A stretch of 64,000 nucleotides of DNA from Meira nashicola (taxonomy: Eukaryota; Basidiomycota; Exobasidiomycetes; Exobasidiales; Brachybasidiaceae), in the NCBI GenBank assembly GCA_001600355.1, contig BCJU01000001.1:2997178-3061177 (forward strand). Direction: 5' to 3'. Each line of letters starts with the position of its first letter. Positions within the stretch are counted from its first letter, which is position 1. A program made the translations under genes and the position numbers. The notes under the pieces are model-generated. The model was not told the origin of the DNA, did no database searches, and saw nothing but the letters and a program-made list of their open reading frames with translations. Below are positions 41,001-52,245 of this stretch, in pieces.

Positions 41001-42603
41001 TGAACTACCATTAGGACCGCGAATTGTGTTGGACAAAGATGATCTAGATGGAACACGTTACATGCATGCCATGTTGGATCGTGATGCAGAGGAACGGATA
41101 AAACGTGGTGAACCGCCGATCGTTGCCGCTGCACCAGCTGCAGCATTGCCTCCACCATCACAGCCCACATCAGCATCTGCGTCTTCCTCATCCAGAGCAC
41201 CCGTTCTTCCTAACAATAGACCAGAGTCAGCGCAAATACATGCTTTGCAGCCCAAACCATCATCAAACGTGAACGTGGAGGTGTCTCGAAGGATACCATC
41301 AACGGCTTCTCCAACCGTAGCACCTTCAAACCTTCATCGCGGTACAGCCAGCAAAGAATATCGAAATTCTACGCCGCCGTCTAACGCTGTTTTGAAAACG
41401 GAAATAAAAGATGGCAATAGAGCAACACCACCAACAGCTAAATCGGCCATCAACAAATCTATTTTCAGTGTCTCTGCAATCCCACCTTTCCGTGGAAGCA
41501 AAAGTTCAGCTTCACCAAGTCCACAAGCGACTCCTCCAAGCAAAGACAATAAAGTGGTTAGTGATATCGATAAAAGGTCTGGCTCAGCAAGTATTTCCTC
41601 CAGTCCAGCTGCGAATGCAAATGTTGCAGCTGTTCCGCCACCTCTTCCACGTGCAAATAGGGATCGTACGACGAGTATGAATGATCGAGAAATTGCGGAT
41701 CAAGGATTAAACAAGAGTTCAGTAGTGCAACAATATCCTCCGAAGCCAATTGGTCAAATGCAAAATAAGTCTGGTATAGATTCGCGCTATGAACCGATTT
41801 CGCAGTCTCCATTGCCATCTCATCAAGTAAGAAGCACGAGCGGCGCACCAAGTTCACATGTCGCACATCAGCATCCAGCATCTGGTCCTGCTCGTCAATA
41901 TCCCCCTCAGCATGCTCGATCTTCGGTACATTCAAATTCTTCGCCCCATTCATCTCCTTATGGATCTGTTCGTCACTTACCGCCTCCTCCACCACCTTCC
42001 ATCCCTATGAGAAGTAATGGAGAAGAACGTGGAGGTCGCCCTTATACGAATTATTCGCCTTCTCCGCGACAAATGGCTATGCCTCATCCGTCTGCAGGTG
42101 GATCGTATATATCTCCACGAATGGATACGAGAAGAGAAATTCCTACATCTTCTACACCTAATGCGTATAATTCTTCGCTTTCAGGGCAACATAGATCGCC
42201 AAGAGAATATTATCGCGATCATCCTGGTTCAACGTCTGGCAGGATTTCACCGCCAATGTCAGCTCGTCATCCTCTTGGATTACATGCACAAGATGAAGTA
42301 CGACAACGTAGCAATCCGCCAACAGTTCGTGGAAGTCCTTTAATAGGCGGTGGTAGATCTTCTGTTTCGCCTAGATTGAGCAATATCTATTCGGCCAACA
42401 TTTATTCAGGTAATTCTGGAATCTCGGGAGAAGATCAACAAATCAATCGATCACCTTCTGCTTCACAATATTCTCAAGCATCAAGTTCACCGGCTCCAAA
42501 GGAAAAAAAGTCTTTAGCCGAGATGCGGTTATTAGCAAGAAGGATGAGACCAAATGCAACCGATGAAGAAATTGAAGAGATGGCTAATTTTGCCATGAAA
42601 TAA
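35074..42603 (+). CDS. JARID1/KDM5-type histone H3K4 demethylase, probable two exons
   Basis: Model: exon 1 35074-35880 (269 codons, polar Ser/Asn/Gln-rich), intron 35881-36264 (donor GTGAGT, branch-like CTAAC at 36196, long pyrimidine tract, acceptor AAAG), exon 2 36265-42603; about 2381 residues, phase 0. Domains in order: JmjN (APTFYPTVEEFSDPLRYI, about 353), ARID (about 412-518), PHD1 (MCEICLRGDDG...WYCPPCL, about 618-665), JmjC (about 775-928) with iron ligands in CWHNEDHY (H-x-E) and KAYHSGF (His), C5HC2 zinc finger (CSHCNLFCYLGQLYC, about 1011-1045), PLU-1-like helical region, PHD2 (FCLCRRGETAEMISCDRC, about 1614-1662), and a 700-residue Pro/Ser/His-rich tail. It should demethylate H3K4me2/3 in the nucleus. 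If exon 1 is not joined, ATG 36190 or 36250 would start the protein. Confidence 0.85.
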
Positions 42604-43066
42604 ACTCAACTACTTTTTTTTTCTTCTTTTTTACCATCATCTCATAATTTATGTAGTATTATTCTAGACTCTTTAATCGATCAATTTCTCTTTCGAGCGA
42701 GTGCAAAAGGTTAACATGTCTTGGCTGGATCTGCATAACTAGTCTATGTAGCAAATCAATCATCATTGCGTTGAACTAGAACAATTGATTGCCATTTATA
42801 CGATGACGATGACCAAAAGCATGCGTGAAAAAGTGTACATGCGTCTGTAGTAAGACGTGTCGCAAGTCAGTCAGTCAAGTCAGGCACGAAGAATTAAATG
42901 AGTCAAAAATTTAAAATAAAATGCAGGTTTTGACGCTAGGGCGAAAGAGCAGTGTATTTTGTTATCTTGATTAAGACGCATTTGTAAAGTCTTTTGCATT
43001 CTTCTTAACTTCCAACCACATTCGAATTGAAGTTGTTCTTTTTTTGCTACACTCCATCAGATCAAC
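42604..43066. other. Promoter region of the argininosuccinate lyase gene
   Basis: About 0.46 kb. Contains TAGTCTA at 42740-42746 and TGAGTCA at 42899-42905. The rest is AT-rich with no recognised gene. Confidence 0.5.
42899..42905 (+). promoter_or_regulatory. Gcn4/AP-1-type site upstream of argininosuccinate lyase
   Basis: TGAGTCA (reverse TGACTCA), the core site of Gcn4/Cpc1 bZIP activators, lies 162 bases before the ATG of an arginine biosynthetic gene. General amino acid control of arginine genes through this site is established in yeasts and filamentous fungi; its use here is inferred. Confidence 0.55.
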
Positions 43067-44503
43067 ATGAGTGCCGCACCATCAAATGATGATTTTACCA
43101 AGCGAAAGCTATGGGGTGGTCGTTTTACCGGTAGCACAGATCCAATCATGCATGCTTTCAACGAATCATTATCGTACGATCAACGTATGTGGGCACAAGA
43201 TATTCGTGGTTCACAAGCTTATGCTCGTGCTTTGATTGGATGTCAAATTCTTACCGAAGAAGAATGTGATCAAATCGTAAAAGGTTTAGCTCTTGTAGGA
43301 GAAGAATGGAAAAATGGAACTTTTAAAGCACAACCGGATGATGAAGATATCCATACAGCAAACGAACGTAGATTGAAAGAATTGATTGGTACAGTTGCTG
43401 GAAAGTTACACACTGGTAGATCGAGAAACGATCAAGTGGCAACAGATATGCGCCTTTGGTTGATTGATGAAGCACAAGCTTTGGCCGCTTTGTTGAAAGA
43501 ATTTATTCAAGTCATCGTTTCTCGTGCCAGAGTTGAAATTGATGCATTGATGCCAGGATATACCCACTTGCAAAGAGCACAACCTATTCGCTGGTCTCAT
43601 TTATTGTTAAGTCATGCATCTTATTTGGTTGCTGATTATCAACGTCTTTTGGATCTACAACCACGAATTTCCGTTTTGCCTTTGGGAAGTGGTCCTTTGG
43701 CAGGTAACCCTTTTGCTGGATTGGATCGTGATGCGATCGCCAAAGAGCTTGGATTTGAGACTGTAGGAACAAATTCTATGCACGGCGTCAGTGATCGTGA
43801 TTTTATCGCAGAAACATTGATGTGGGCAAGTTTGACAATGGTTCACATTTCCAAATTGGCAGAAGATTTCATCATTTATTCTTCTGCTGAGTTCGGTTTT
43901 GTACAATTAAGCGATGCATACAGTACAGGTTCATCAATCATGCCTCAAAAGAAAAATCCAGACAGTTTGGAATTGCTGAGAGGAAAGAGTGGTCGTATTT
44001 TCGGAGATATGGCAGGTTTCATGATGACATTAAAAGGTATTCCATCAACCTATAACAAAGATTTACAGGAAGACAAAGAACCTCTTTTCGATGCTGTTGA
44101 TACGATTAGAAGAAGTTTGCAAGTCGCTACTGGAGTGATTAGCACAATGACAATCTTCCCTGAAAAGATGCGTGCTGCTTTAACACCAGACATGTTAGCT
44201 ACCGATTTAGCTGATTATCTCGTTCGCAAAGGCATTCCTTTCCGCGAAACCCATCACATTAGTGGAAGTGCAGTCCGAATGTCGGAAGAACGTAAATGTC
44301 AGCTTAGCGATTTGACATTGGAAGACTTGAAAACGCTCAGTCCAGCGTTCGAAGAGGATGTGGTAAAAGTGTGGTCAATGGAAGAAAGTGTTGAACGTAG
44401 AAATGCAACTGGTGGCACAAGTAGAAGAGCAGTAGAAGAACAATGTGACCGTTTGGAACAATTAATCGCAACTACATCCAATAAAAGGGTTCGAGTTGAA
44501 TAA
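43067..44503 (+). CDS. ARG4: Argininosuccinate lyase
   Basis: Splits argininosuccinate into arginine and fumarate, the last step of arginine synthesis. 478 residues, close to the usual 460-470, as a homotetramer of the fumarase/aspartase superfamily. Signatures: N-terminal [23 protein letters not shown] at about residues 108-124, [10 protein letters not shown] at about 164-173 with the catalytic His, and the flexible catalytic loop [13 protein letters not shown] at about 288-300 with the catalytic Ser. A short basic C-terminal tail (NKRVRVE) is extra. The ATG at 43067 is right for the conserved N-terminus. It is convergent with the Rho GTPase gene. Confidence 0.97.
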   Translation: MSAAPSNDDFTKRKLWGGRFTGSTDPIMHAFNESLSYDQRMWAQDIRGSQAYARALIGCQILTEEECDQIVKGLALVGEEWKNGTFKAQPDDEDIHTANERRLKELIGTVAGKLHTGRSRNDQVATDMRLWLIDEAQALAALLKEFIQVIVSRARVEIDALMPGYTHLQRAQPIRWSHLLLSHASYLVADYQRLLDLQPRISVLPLGSGPLAGNPFAGLDRDAIAKELGFETVGTNSMHGVSDRDFIAETLMWASLTMVHISKLAEDFIIYSSAEFGFVQLSDAYSTGSSIMPQKKNPDSLELLRGKSGRIFGDMAGFMMTLKGIPSTYNKDLQEDKEPLFDAVDTIRRSLQVATGVISTMTIFPEKMRAALTPDMLATDLADYLVRKGIPFRETHHISGSAVRMSEERKCQLSDLTLEDLKTLSPAFEEDVVKVWSMEESVERRNATGGTSRRAVEEQCDRLEQLIATTSNKRVRVE

Positions 44504-44691
44504 TGGCATTTCCATCATGTATGTTAAACACAAAGATAAATGAGAAAGAAGAAACATAGAGTCCATTGTGGAATGCCATGTGTGAATTTTGTCATTTTGA
44601 TGCGAGGGATTGGTACAAATGTGCAGATGCAGAGCGATTGGCCTTGTTTCGAAAAACATATATAGGTAGAAGAAAAGAGAGATTGATTTTA

Positions 44692-45375
44692 TCATAGCAC
44701 TAGACACTTCTTTTGCCCTATTCTCTTTTTGTTCCATCTCTTTCGACATGCTTCACGTAAAGCAGTATCAAATACATCTTGTACACCATCTCGATTCTTT
44801 GCACTACATTCTACGTAATGTCTTGCTCCGATTTCTTTTGCGACTGCTTGACCTTGTTCGGGTGAAACTGGTTTTGTTCCTTGAGCGGCCAACATTGCCA
44901 AACCATGTTTATCAGTTCGCAAATCCGTTTTCAAACCGACCAATATTATCGGAACGCCTTCACAAAAATGATTTACTTCAGGATACCATTTATCCTGTAC
45001 GTTTGCCAAACTGACTGGATAATCGATTGCGAATCCGATCAAGATCACATCTGTTTCTGGATAACTCAAAGGTCTTAATCGATCATATTCTTCTTGTCCT
45101 GCCGTATCCCAAAGAGCTAATTCGATCGTCTTTCCTTCAAATCGAATGATTGGAACGTAATTTTCAAAAACGGTTGGAATATATTGTTCTGGAAATCTAT
45201 TTTCTGCATATGTGATCAAAAGTGCTGTTTTTCCTACTCCTCCATCCCCTACCATAATCAACTTCTTTTGTAAATCTATATGTGGTCTTCCAGGAATATC
45301 TCCACCTCCATTTGCTAGTGATCCTTGTCCTGGAGGTGCTGAATTTAGCGTAGATGAAGTTTGCTGTGCGTTCAT
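44692..45375 (-). CDS. RHO4: Rho-family GTPase, Rho4-like
   Basis: 227 residues. G1 [13 protein letters not shown] begins at about residue 41, the effector loop reads PTVFENY, G3 is [18 protein letters not shown]4 is GLKTDL in place of the commoner TKxD, and G5 is CSAK. A Rho insert follows G4 ([20 protein letters not shown]). It ends in a basic stretch and CLVL, a CaaX box whose terminal Leu predicts geranylgeranylation and membrane attachment. The 35-residue N-terminal extension and the insert favour Rho4 (septation, cell wall) over Rho1, Rho2 or Cdc42, but this subfamily call is from memory of family sequences. Start ATG 45375. Confidence 0.85.
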   Translation of the reverse strand: MNAQQTSSTLNSAPPGQGSLANGGGDIPGRPHIDLQKKLIMVGDGGVGKTALLITYAENRFPEQYIPTVFENYVPIIRFEGKTIELALWDTAGQEEYDRLRPLSYPETDVILIGFAIDYPVSLANVQDKWYPEVNHFCEGVPIILVGLKTDLRTDKHGLAMLAAQGTKPVSPEQGQAVAKEIGARHYVECSAKNRDGVQDVFDTALREACRKRWNKKRIGQKKCLVL

Positions 45376-46051
45376 TATGATTCCTGTAAACTATGGATTG
45401 GAGCAAAAAACACTCGAGATGTAATTTTCCTATTCTGATCAAAATATAGTTCCGATTAGATCTTTTCTTTTTTCGTTTAATAGTTTGGTATGATCGATTA
45501 TCGATATCGCAACGATGTTCTCCTGGAACAAATGTTCTGATTGTTTGTTGTATGGAAGACTATGTTGGTAAAACAATGATATGATTGTGATGGTCTATTA
45601 ATAACAAGAGATAGCAATCTTCATCAACACTTCCTCTGCGCGTACGCTTTGGTGCGACTTTTTTAATTCCGAGAAGTGGATATGATTAAGAAAAACAACA
45701 AAAAAAGACAGTCCTACTGCAGGTTAAAGTTAAATTCTACAATTAACACAATGATGTGCATTTGGGTACACAAAAAGCACGCGAACTTTAAGGAAATAAA
45801 CAATAACACTTTTTGTTCTTCTACGCGTCAAAGAAGATGATGTGAAAGTTGACCTCCCGAATCACTCGCTGTTTGGCCTTTTCGCTCCACTATTCTATGC
45901 CGAGGGATTTTTTTATTTTGAAAATAAAGCGGAAGGAACGTGTGTTTGGCATCTGACATACGACATCATTCTCACTCACATTACTCTCTCACCTTTTCCG
46001 TTCGATCTCGGGATTTTGTTTACTGCGGATCAGCAATAAGTTTGGACAAAA
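45376..46051. other. Divergent promoter region Rho4-like / Vip1
   Basis: About 0.68 kb, AT-rich. An open frame at 45842-46039 has no domain and was not called. No known element was recognised. Confidence 0.45.
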
Positions 46052-48898
46052 ATGACAAACACTGCCACAGAGCCAATATTACTTGGCGTGGCAGCAAGAG
46101 ATCGAAAAGCAAGAAGTAAACCAATGTCACAAATCTTGAACAGAATTTTGAATAATCCTGAAATCAACTGTCAAATTGTCAATTTTGGCGATAAAGTTTT
46201 ACTTGATGAACCACCAGAATCATGGCCTGTTGTTGACGTTTTGATTTCATTCTTTTCGGATGGTTTCCCTTTGGATAAAGCGATCGCATATGCTGATTTA
46301 CGTAAACCTGTTCTAGTGAATGATTTACGATTACAAAAAGTTCTGTGGGACAGACGTGCTGTTTTAGCAATCCTTGATGCTGTCAAAGTACCAACACCTC
46401 GTCGATTAGAAGTTGATAGGGATGGAGGTCCAGAAGTAGAAGAAAAGGTATTTGAAGATCTGAAAAAGAGATTAAAGCTTGACTTACGTAAAGGTCGTCA
46501 ACCTTCAGTTGAATGCAAAATATCCGAAGATGATATCGATACATTGATTATCACAAAAACCGAAAAGGATGGCAAGATAACTACAACTACAATGAAGAAA
46601 CCATTTGTAGAAAAGCCAGTAAGCGGAGAAGATCATAATATTCACATTTATTTTCCAAAATCAAGAGGAGGAGGCGGAAGAAGATTATTTCGTAAAGTAG
46701 GAAACAAATCATCCGAATATGATGCAGATCTTATTCATCCAAGAAGTGATGGATCTTACATTTATGAAGAATTCATGGACGTAGATAATGCCGAAGATGT
46801 AAAGGTGTATACGATCGGACCATATTTCGTTCATGCTGAAACACGTAAATCGCCCGTTGTGGATGGAATGGTAAAGAGAAATCCAGACGGAAAAGAGATT
46901 CGTTATATCACTAAATTGACCGAAGAAGAAGTACAAATGGCAACCAATATTTCCAACGCATTTAAACAAAACATTTGCGGTTTCGATTTACTTCGAGTAG
47001 GTAAAAAGAGTTATGTGATCGATGTGAATGGTTGGAGTTTTGTGAAAGGAAATGATTTTTACTACGATAAATGCGCAGAAATTTTATCAAAATTCTGTAA
47101 AGCAAACATATCTAGACCATTCAATCAAACTAGAGGTCTTACACCAACTAGAGGAGGCGATCAAGAGCAAGCATCTTGGACATTGAAAGCGAATGTGACT
47201 GTTTTCAGACATGGTGATAGAACTCCAAAACAAAAGTTAAAACGTTCATTCAAACCAAAAGAAAAGTGGGCAAAACCTCTTTTAGACCTTTTACAAGGAA
47301 GAAGAGAAGAGATCATCTTGCGAAATAATCTTGAAATTATCAGTCAAGCGGCACAAAAAGCTATGGAAATCGAAGGAGCAAATGTGGAAGATTTGAAATT
47401 GGTTATCCAATTGATCGAAAGAAAAAAAGATTTTGGAGGTACAAAAGTACAAATTAAGCCTTCATTTGATAAAAAGACGGGAGAATTAGAAAAGATGCAA
47501 TTGATTATTAAATGGGGCGGAGAATTCAGTCATGCTGCTCGACATCAAGCAAAAGATTTTGGACAAAATATGCGAAGGGATATGGTGATCATGAACGATG
47601 CTGCTTTGAAGAATTGTACGATTTATACTTCTTCCGAACGTAGAGTTACTGCAAGTGCTGAGATTTTTGCTGCTTCATTCTTGGAAGAAAAAGGTGATCC
47701 TAGTAAAAATCCACTCGAATTGATCATTCGTAAAGATTTGTTAGACGATTCAAATGCAGCGAAAGATTGGATGGATGTAGTAAAGAAAGATTTAAAGCAT
47801 CTCTTACGTCCGGAAGTTGGAGGAAATGATAAACCTAATGGATGGCCAGAATATCTTGATGGACCCTCAATCTTATGTTCGCGCGTTTCAGACCTTTTGA
47901 AAGATTTACGATCGATAATGAGATCAAATTGGAGCAAGATTGACGTTGAACGTATTCAAATGCGTTGGTGTACACATGAAACACCTGCTTTGTTTCGTGA
48001 GAGATGGGAAAAACTCTTTGCTGATTATGAAGAAGATCCTTACGATCCAGGTCGTACGAGCGAATTATACGATATGCTCTGTCATGATGGTTTGCATAAT
48101 AGACAATTCTTTGAAACTATTTTCACTAATCCAGAAGATAAATCGGAAGAACGATTGGGAAAATTACAAGATCTTTATCGAATGAGTATGGCTTTATTCA
48201 ATTATATTTGTCCAAGAGAATATGGTATAACATCCGATCAAAAAGCTCGTATTGGATTATTAACTTCTATGCCTTTATTGGAACATATTATTGGAAATTT
48301 ACGAGCATCAGATAAATCAAGCTTATGCGCTCTTTATTTCACAAAAGAATCTCATATTCATACTTTGTTAAATTTGATCTTAGCATCAGATTTGCCAATC
48401 GTTATGCCTAACATGCCTCCTTTGGATTATTTCTCTTCAATCACTTTTGAAGTTTTCGAAAAGACAGTTGCCCCTTCAACTTCAACAAATGCAAGTCCAC
48501 GTGATTCTGTTTCTTTGCAAGGTAGCGACAATAATGGTGGCGGATCTTCAAAAGGATCAACGAATGGAAGTAGCGAGAATGGTACTCCGATGAGATCACT
48601 TTTAATCTCTTTATCCGAAGGAGCTCATAGCGATAACATTCTTTCGGTTAATGTTGACGCAAGACATGCACTTACACCTTTGCCACGTAGACCATTAACG
48701 ACTCATATAGATTTAGATGAAGCTTTGAATAAATTAGGAGCTCATTCTACCACTCTTGATCATTTAGACGCTCCAATAGAACGTGGTCAAGTTGAAGGAG
48801 GAGCAGTCTTCTTTGGTGAACAAGATTCAGAAACGGGTATCTTGCCTGTCAAACAACGTAGATCAAGCACAGATACAGATCAAACTACAGGAATATAA
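46052..48898 (+). CDS. VIP1: Inositol hexakisphosphate/diphosphoinositol kinase Vip1/Asp1
   Basis: Bifunctional inositol pyrophosphate enzyme: an N-terminal ATP-grasp kinase adds a pyrophosphate to IP6/5-IP7, and a C-terminal histidine-acid-phosphatase-like domain removes it. 948 residues. The kinase half starts ILLGVAARDRKARSKPM and contains FVEKPVSGEDHNIHIYFP and CGFDLLRVGKKSYVIDVNGW. The phosphatase half has FRHGDRTPKQK at about residues 385-395 and the conserved IRKDLLDDSNAAKDWMD stretch. The Ser/Asn/Gly-rich insert near residues 805-850 is low complexity. Known roles of the family include phosphate signalling, cell polarity and microtubules. No intron was seen. Confidence 0.95.
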   Translation: MTNTATEPILLGVAARDRKARSKPMSQILNRILNNPEINCQIVNFGDKVLLDEPPESWPVVDVLISFFSDGFPLDKAIAYADLRKPVLVNDLRLQKVLWDRRAVLAILDAVKVPTPRRLEVDRDGGPEVEEKVFEDLKKRLKLDLRKGRQPSVECKISEDDIDTLIITKTEKDGKITTTTMKKPFVEKPVSGEDHNIHIYFPKSRGGGGRRLFRKVGNKSSEYDADLIHPRSDGSYIYEEFMDVDNAEDVKVYTIGPYFVHAETRKSPVVDGMVKRNPDGKEIRYITKLTEEEVQMATNISNAFKQNICGFDLLRVGKKSYVIDVNGWSFVKGNDFYYDKCAEILSKFCKANISRPFNQTRGLTPTRGGDQEQASWTLKANVTVFRHGDRTPKQKLKRSFKPKEKWAKPLLDLLQGRREEIILRNNLEIISQAAQKAMEIEGANVEDLKLVIQLIERKKDFGGTKVQIKPSFDKKTGELEKMQLIIKWGGEFSHAARHQAKDFGQNMRRDMVIMNDAALKNCTIYTSSERRVTASAEIFAASFLEEKGDPSKNPLELIIRKDLLDDSNAAKDWMDVVKKDLKHLLRPEVGGNDKPNGWPEYLDGPSILCSRVSDLLKDLRSIMRSNWSKIDVERIQMRWCTHETPALFRERWEKLFADYEEDPYDPGRTSELYDMLCHDGLHNRQFFETIFTNPEDKSEERLGKLQDLYRMSMALFNYICPREYGITSDQKARIGLLTSMPLLEHIIGNLRASDKSSLCALYFTKESHIHTLLNLILASDLPIVMPNMPPLDYFSSITFEVFEKTVAPSTSTNASPRDSVSLQGSDNNGGGSSKGSTNGSSENGTPMRSLLISLSEGAHSDNILSVNVDARHALTPLPRRPLTTHIDLDEALNKLGAHSTTLDHLDAPIERGQVEGGAVFFGEQDSETGILPVKQRRSSTDTDQTTGI

Positions 48899-49074
48899 TA
48901 ATAGAATAGAATAAATTGTACTCATTAATTATCATGTACTCCCAATTCACACTTTACGGACTGCAAATGAAATGCTTTTTTTTTTTATAAAAATACGATT
49001 GAATGTTTAAAGTACATAGTGCAATGTGGGATGAATAATAAAAGTGTTTAAAATGCAGATTAGGCAGTCTATTT

Positions 49075-52000
49075 CTAATCTTGTGATATTGATTCACTAA
49101 ATTCATCATTTTTTAGCATTCTCTCCTTTGCTTCCTCTCTCAATCGATCGCTTCCGTATAAGTCCAAAATCAATCGAAGCAGTTCCTGGCGTGCTTTCAT
49201 TTCATCTCGCTTCCTTTCAATTATTGCAGGACTTGCGCCGCTTGCAGATTTGCGATTCTCATTCCAAAGCTTAACGATCGGTCCCCAATTATTTGCAAGT
49301 CTTTCACGCGAGAGGGTGATCGAAATATTACGAAGTCTCGCTTCCTCTGTCTCATCTTCCGGTTCGACTTTTTCGTATGGAAATCGATCGACGGGACCAT
49401 CATGTTCGAGCAAATGCTGAATGTCCATTCCAATTTTTACCAATTGTTTTTGCATAAATCTTCCATGACTACGTATAGCCAGACGTAATCTATCATGCGG
49501 AATCGTACCAGCACGCAATGCATTTGAGAGATACTGTACGGCAAGTAAGTCTTTGTTGCTCTGATACAAATTTTGGTAAAATTTGGTTGCCTTTTGCGCC
49601 GAAACAGGTTTTTTGGTTAGCCTAGTCGTTGCTGAAATTGTGCTTTGGCCAGAATTGCCAGAATTGACGTTGCTTTCAAATTCTTCTCTGATCTCTTGAT
49701 GCATCTTCTTTTGTACATCTTTCCAAAGGGGTTCCATGCTTTTTTGCGCGTTTTCATTTGATTCGTTTACCTTCTCTAAATTCTGAAATTTTGACCGCTT
49801 ATAATGCGACTGAGCTATACGAACCATGGAAAGAATAAAAGAATCTGGATGGACTCGTCTTTTTCTCATTTCCATCAATTCTTCTTGTACGCCTGTCCAA
49901 TCATTTCTATGCAAATGACCTCGAATGATTGCTGCAGAGATACGTAAGGAGGAGTCAACCCCGGACAATGTTTCTCGTGCTCCATCACGTATGGCACGCG
50001 CATCTTCAAGTCGATCGCTCATCACTAAGCCTTCTAGAATAGGCGCAATATGATGAACGTCAGGTTTGATCCCACGGGCTAACATATATCGATAAATGAT
50101 GACTGCCGAACCATAATCTTGTCGAACAACAGCAAAGACTCTTAGCCTTAATGCGTACGCCATCGAGGTTAGTCGCGGTGTGAGATGCACATGTGGATCT
50201 GCACTCATTTCTCCGGCTTCAAGAAGTAAAGCTGCACGCTTTTCTGGTGTTAAGTGTCCGCCATTTTCTTCACTTTCGATTGCGGTATTGGTATATACAC
50301 CCAAGAGGTTAGATGTCTCATGAGATTTTGTAACCCATTCGAGGTTCTCCCTCGCATCTCGGGATGATGTTGAAACTCGCTCTCTTTTTGCAACTATAAC
50401 TTCATCAATAGCACCTTCTGAATTGAGAGCATCAATGAACAAGCTCAGAGTACCGTCTCCATCTTTTTGGGATCTTTGTAAAGCCTGTTTAGATAATTCA
50501 TCCAAGAATGATGACATTTCTCCCAAACGTGCATTTGTCATTATTGCTCTGAAGACTGCTATAACACCCGCACGAACTTTGAGGGTAGAGTCTCGGAAAG
50601 TGATACTATCCAATAATACCTCACGCGACCTTTCGACAACATCAATTGGATTGTCCAATGTTGAACACGCAAGAAGGCATTCTCTGAAACATCGTTTTGA
50701 AGGCGACACAATCGGTTTAGGCAAGTGAAAAGTGAGCCGATGTGGTCGATTTTGGTTCTGCAAACAAATTCCAACCATGTGTGACGCAAATACGAGAGCA
50801 TCTTCCGGTCTATCGAATTTGCGTAAGGATTGAGAGATCTTCAGATAGCTGACAGTATAGTCACCTTGAATGTCAAGATCGAGAGCTAGCTGTAATACTT
50901 TGATGGCTGCATCAGGCGTAGTGCGAAAAGCAAATAAATTAATCAACGCTTCTATGGTGTCGAAACTGGGAATCCAGCCACTGGATTTGCCGCGTAAGTC
51001 TTTACTGACACCAAACATGCGAAAAGCTAGCCAGACTCGGCGAATGTCATTTTCAGAAGTGAGGGACGAAATCACATCTGCAAAAGCTTTTTGACCATCA
51101 ACGTTTAGGTCTGCAATAAGTTCACCAAGAAAACCCTTTCGTCTGCCCCGTGGATGTAAGTCGAGCAATACACGCCAAGTTTCATCTTCAATTGTATGCC
51201 CGTGCTGTTGTCTGGCTATCAATGTCTGTCGTATAGCATCCACTTTACCAGCTTTGACTTGCTCTTTCAATAAAGTCGAAAATACGATTTCAGGTGCTTG
51301 TCTCTTGTGAACTTCGTACTCCTTCCAATATTGATCTACATCAATTGAGTCTGTCTCAGCACTTTCCGTTCGATTATACCAGCGAATCATTAGCAATGCT
51401 TCAAATCGAGCCAACATCGCCCAATCATCTTCTTCATTCAATCCTCCCGATGCAGCTTTAACAAAATTTGCAGTAAGCTCGTATTTTCCGCGAGTGAATG
51501 CAGTTGCCAAGACCTTTTTCCATGATTGAAGAGGTGTTGACGTATATGCCTTCGAATTGGCACAAAGTCTGCTCGTACGTTTTAAAAGTGTAAGAGCACG
51601 TTCATCTTGTCCTATATGCATGAATGCTAGTGCTAATTCTGGCATTAATTTGTCCAATAGATCGACTTCTTCTTCTGCATATTGCAAATACGTTTCCGAC
51701 ACTTCCTCCAATAATTCAATTTCATTTACTGTAAAGTCTGAATTAAGTGGCTGCTGCATAATATCGCGAACAAATGTTCTTCCGAGCAGAACGTCTTGTA
51801 TTCTTGATTTTTCAAAATGTATTTCGGGCCGTTTGCCTTTCCTATCGCCTTCATCGCCTCCTCGGAATTGATTATTTTCACCTTTTTGGCGTTCTGTTTG
51901 CGCTGTTCCGATGTAAGAGGCGGAATTAAAGTGATTGTCGATCGGAGATGCTTTATTGAAATTGTTTGAGGCATCTTTATTTTTCTTTCTGTATTGAATC

Positions 52001-52245
52001 GTTGCTTCTAGACTGTCTGATATTTCTCTTCTATATGGCACTGCCTCTTCAGCATTGACCCTCTTCGATGGCTGTAAGGTGGAATAGGATGTCGATGCAA
52101 ATGGCGTTTTTTCGTTTGTACTTGATTCGAAAGAAGATAAGGAACCATAAGAACCGCCAATGGAAGGGTATAAGAATGAAAGAGGGGGTTGGTACTGTAT
52201 ATCTCGTACACCCGGCCGTATCCGCCCTTTTGCAAGGCGTATCAT
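49075..52245 (-). CDS. Large helical-repeat protein, PPR-like, probably mitochondrial
   Basis: 1056 residues from ATG 52245. The N-terminus MIRLAKGRIRPGVRD is basic and Ser/Arg-bearing without acids before residue 15, as in mitochondrial presequences. The body is made of paired helices; segments such as AAIIRGHLHRNDWTGVQEEL and MRKRRVHPDSFILSMVRIA, and GSAVIIYRYMLARGIKPDVH, have the PPR layout with the -R.V.PD- or -RGIKPDV- turn. PPR proteins bind organellar RNA, so a role in mitochondrial RNA processing or translation is likely but not specific. No known subfamily was recognised. No intron was seen. Confidence 0.7.
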   Translation of the reverse strand: MIRLAKGRIRPGVRDIQYQPPLSFLYPSIGGSYGSLSSFESSTNEKTPFASTSYSTLQPSKRVNAEEAVPYRREISDSLEATIQYRKKNKDASNNFNKASPIDNHFNSASYIGTAQTERQKGENNQFRGGDEGDRKGKRPEIHFEKSRIQDVLLGRTFVRDIMQQPLNSDFTVNEIELLEEVSETYLQYAEEEVDLLDKLMPELALAFMHIGQDERALTLLKRTSRLCANSKAYTSTPLQSWKKVLATAFTRGKYELTANFVKAASGGLNEEDDWAMLARFEALLMIRWYNRTESAETDSIDVDQYWKEYEVHKRQAPEIVFSTLLKEQVKAGKVDAIRQTLIARQQHGHTIEDETWRVLLDLHPRGRRKGFLGELIADLNVDGQKAFADVISSLTSENDIRRVWLAFRMFGVSKDLRGKSSGWIPSFDTIEALINLFAFRTTPDAAIKVLQLALDLDIQGDYTVSYLKISQSLRKFDRPEDALVFASHMVGICLQNQNRPHRLTFHLPKPIVSPSKRCFRECLLACSTLDNPIDVVERSREVLLDSITFRDSTLKVRAGVIAVFRAIMTNARLGEMSSFLDELSKQALQRSQKDGDGTLSLFIDALNSEGAIDEVIVAKRERVSTSSRDARENLEWVTKSHETSNLLGVYTNTAIESEENGGHLTPEKRAALLLEAGEMSADPHVHLTPRLTSMAYALRLRVFAVVRQDYGSAVIIYRYMLARGIKPDVHHIAPILEGLVMSDRLEDARAIRDGARETLSGVDSSLRISAAIIRGHLHRNDWTGVQEELMEMRKRRVHPDSFILSMVRIAQSHYKRSKFQNLEKVNESNENAQKSMEPLWKDVQKKMHQEIREEFESNVNSGNSGQSTISATTRLTKKPVSAQKATKFYQNLYQSNKDLLAVQYLSNALRAGTIPHDRLRLAIRSHGRFMQKQLVKIGMDIQHLLEHDGPVDRFPYEKVEPEDETEEARLRNISITLSRERLANNWGPIVKLWNENRKSASGASPAIIERKRDEMKARQELLRLILDLYGSDRLREEAKERMLKNDEFSESISQD

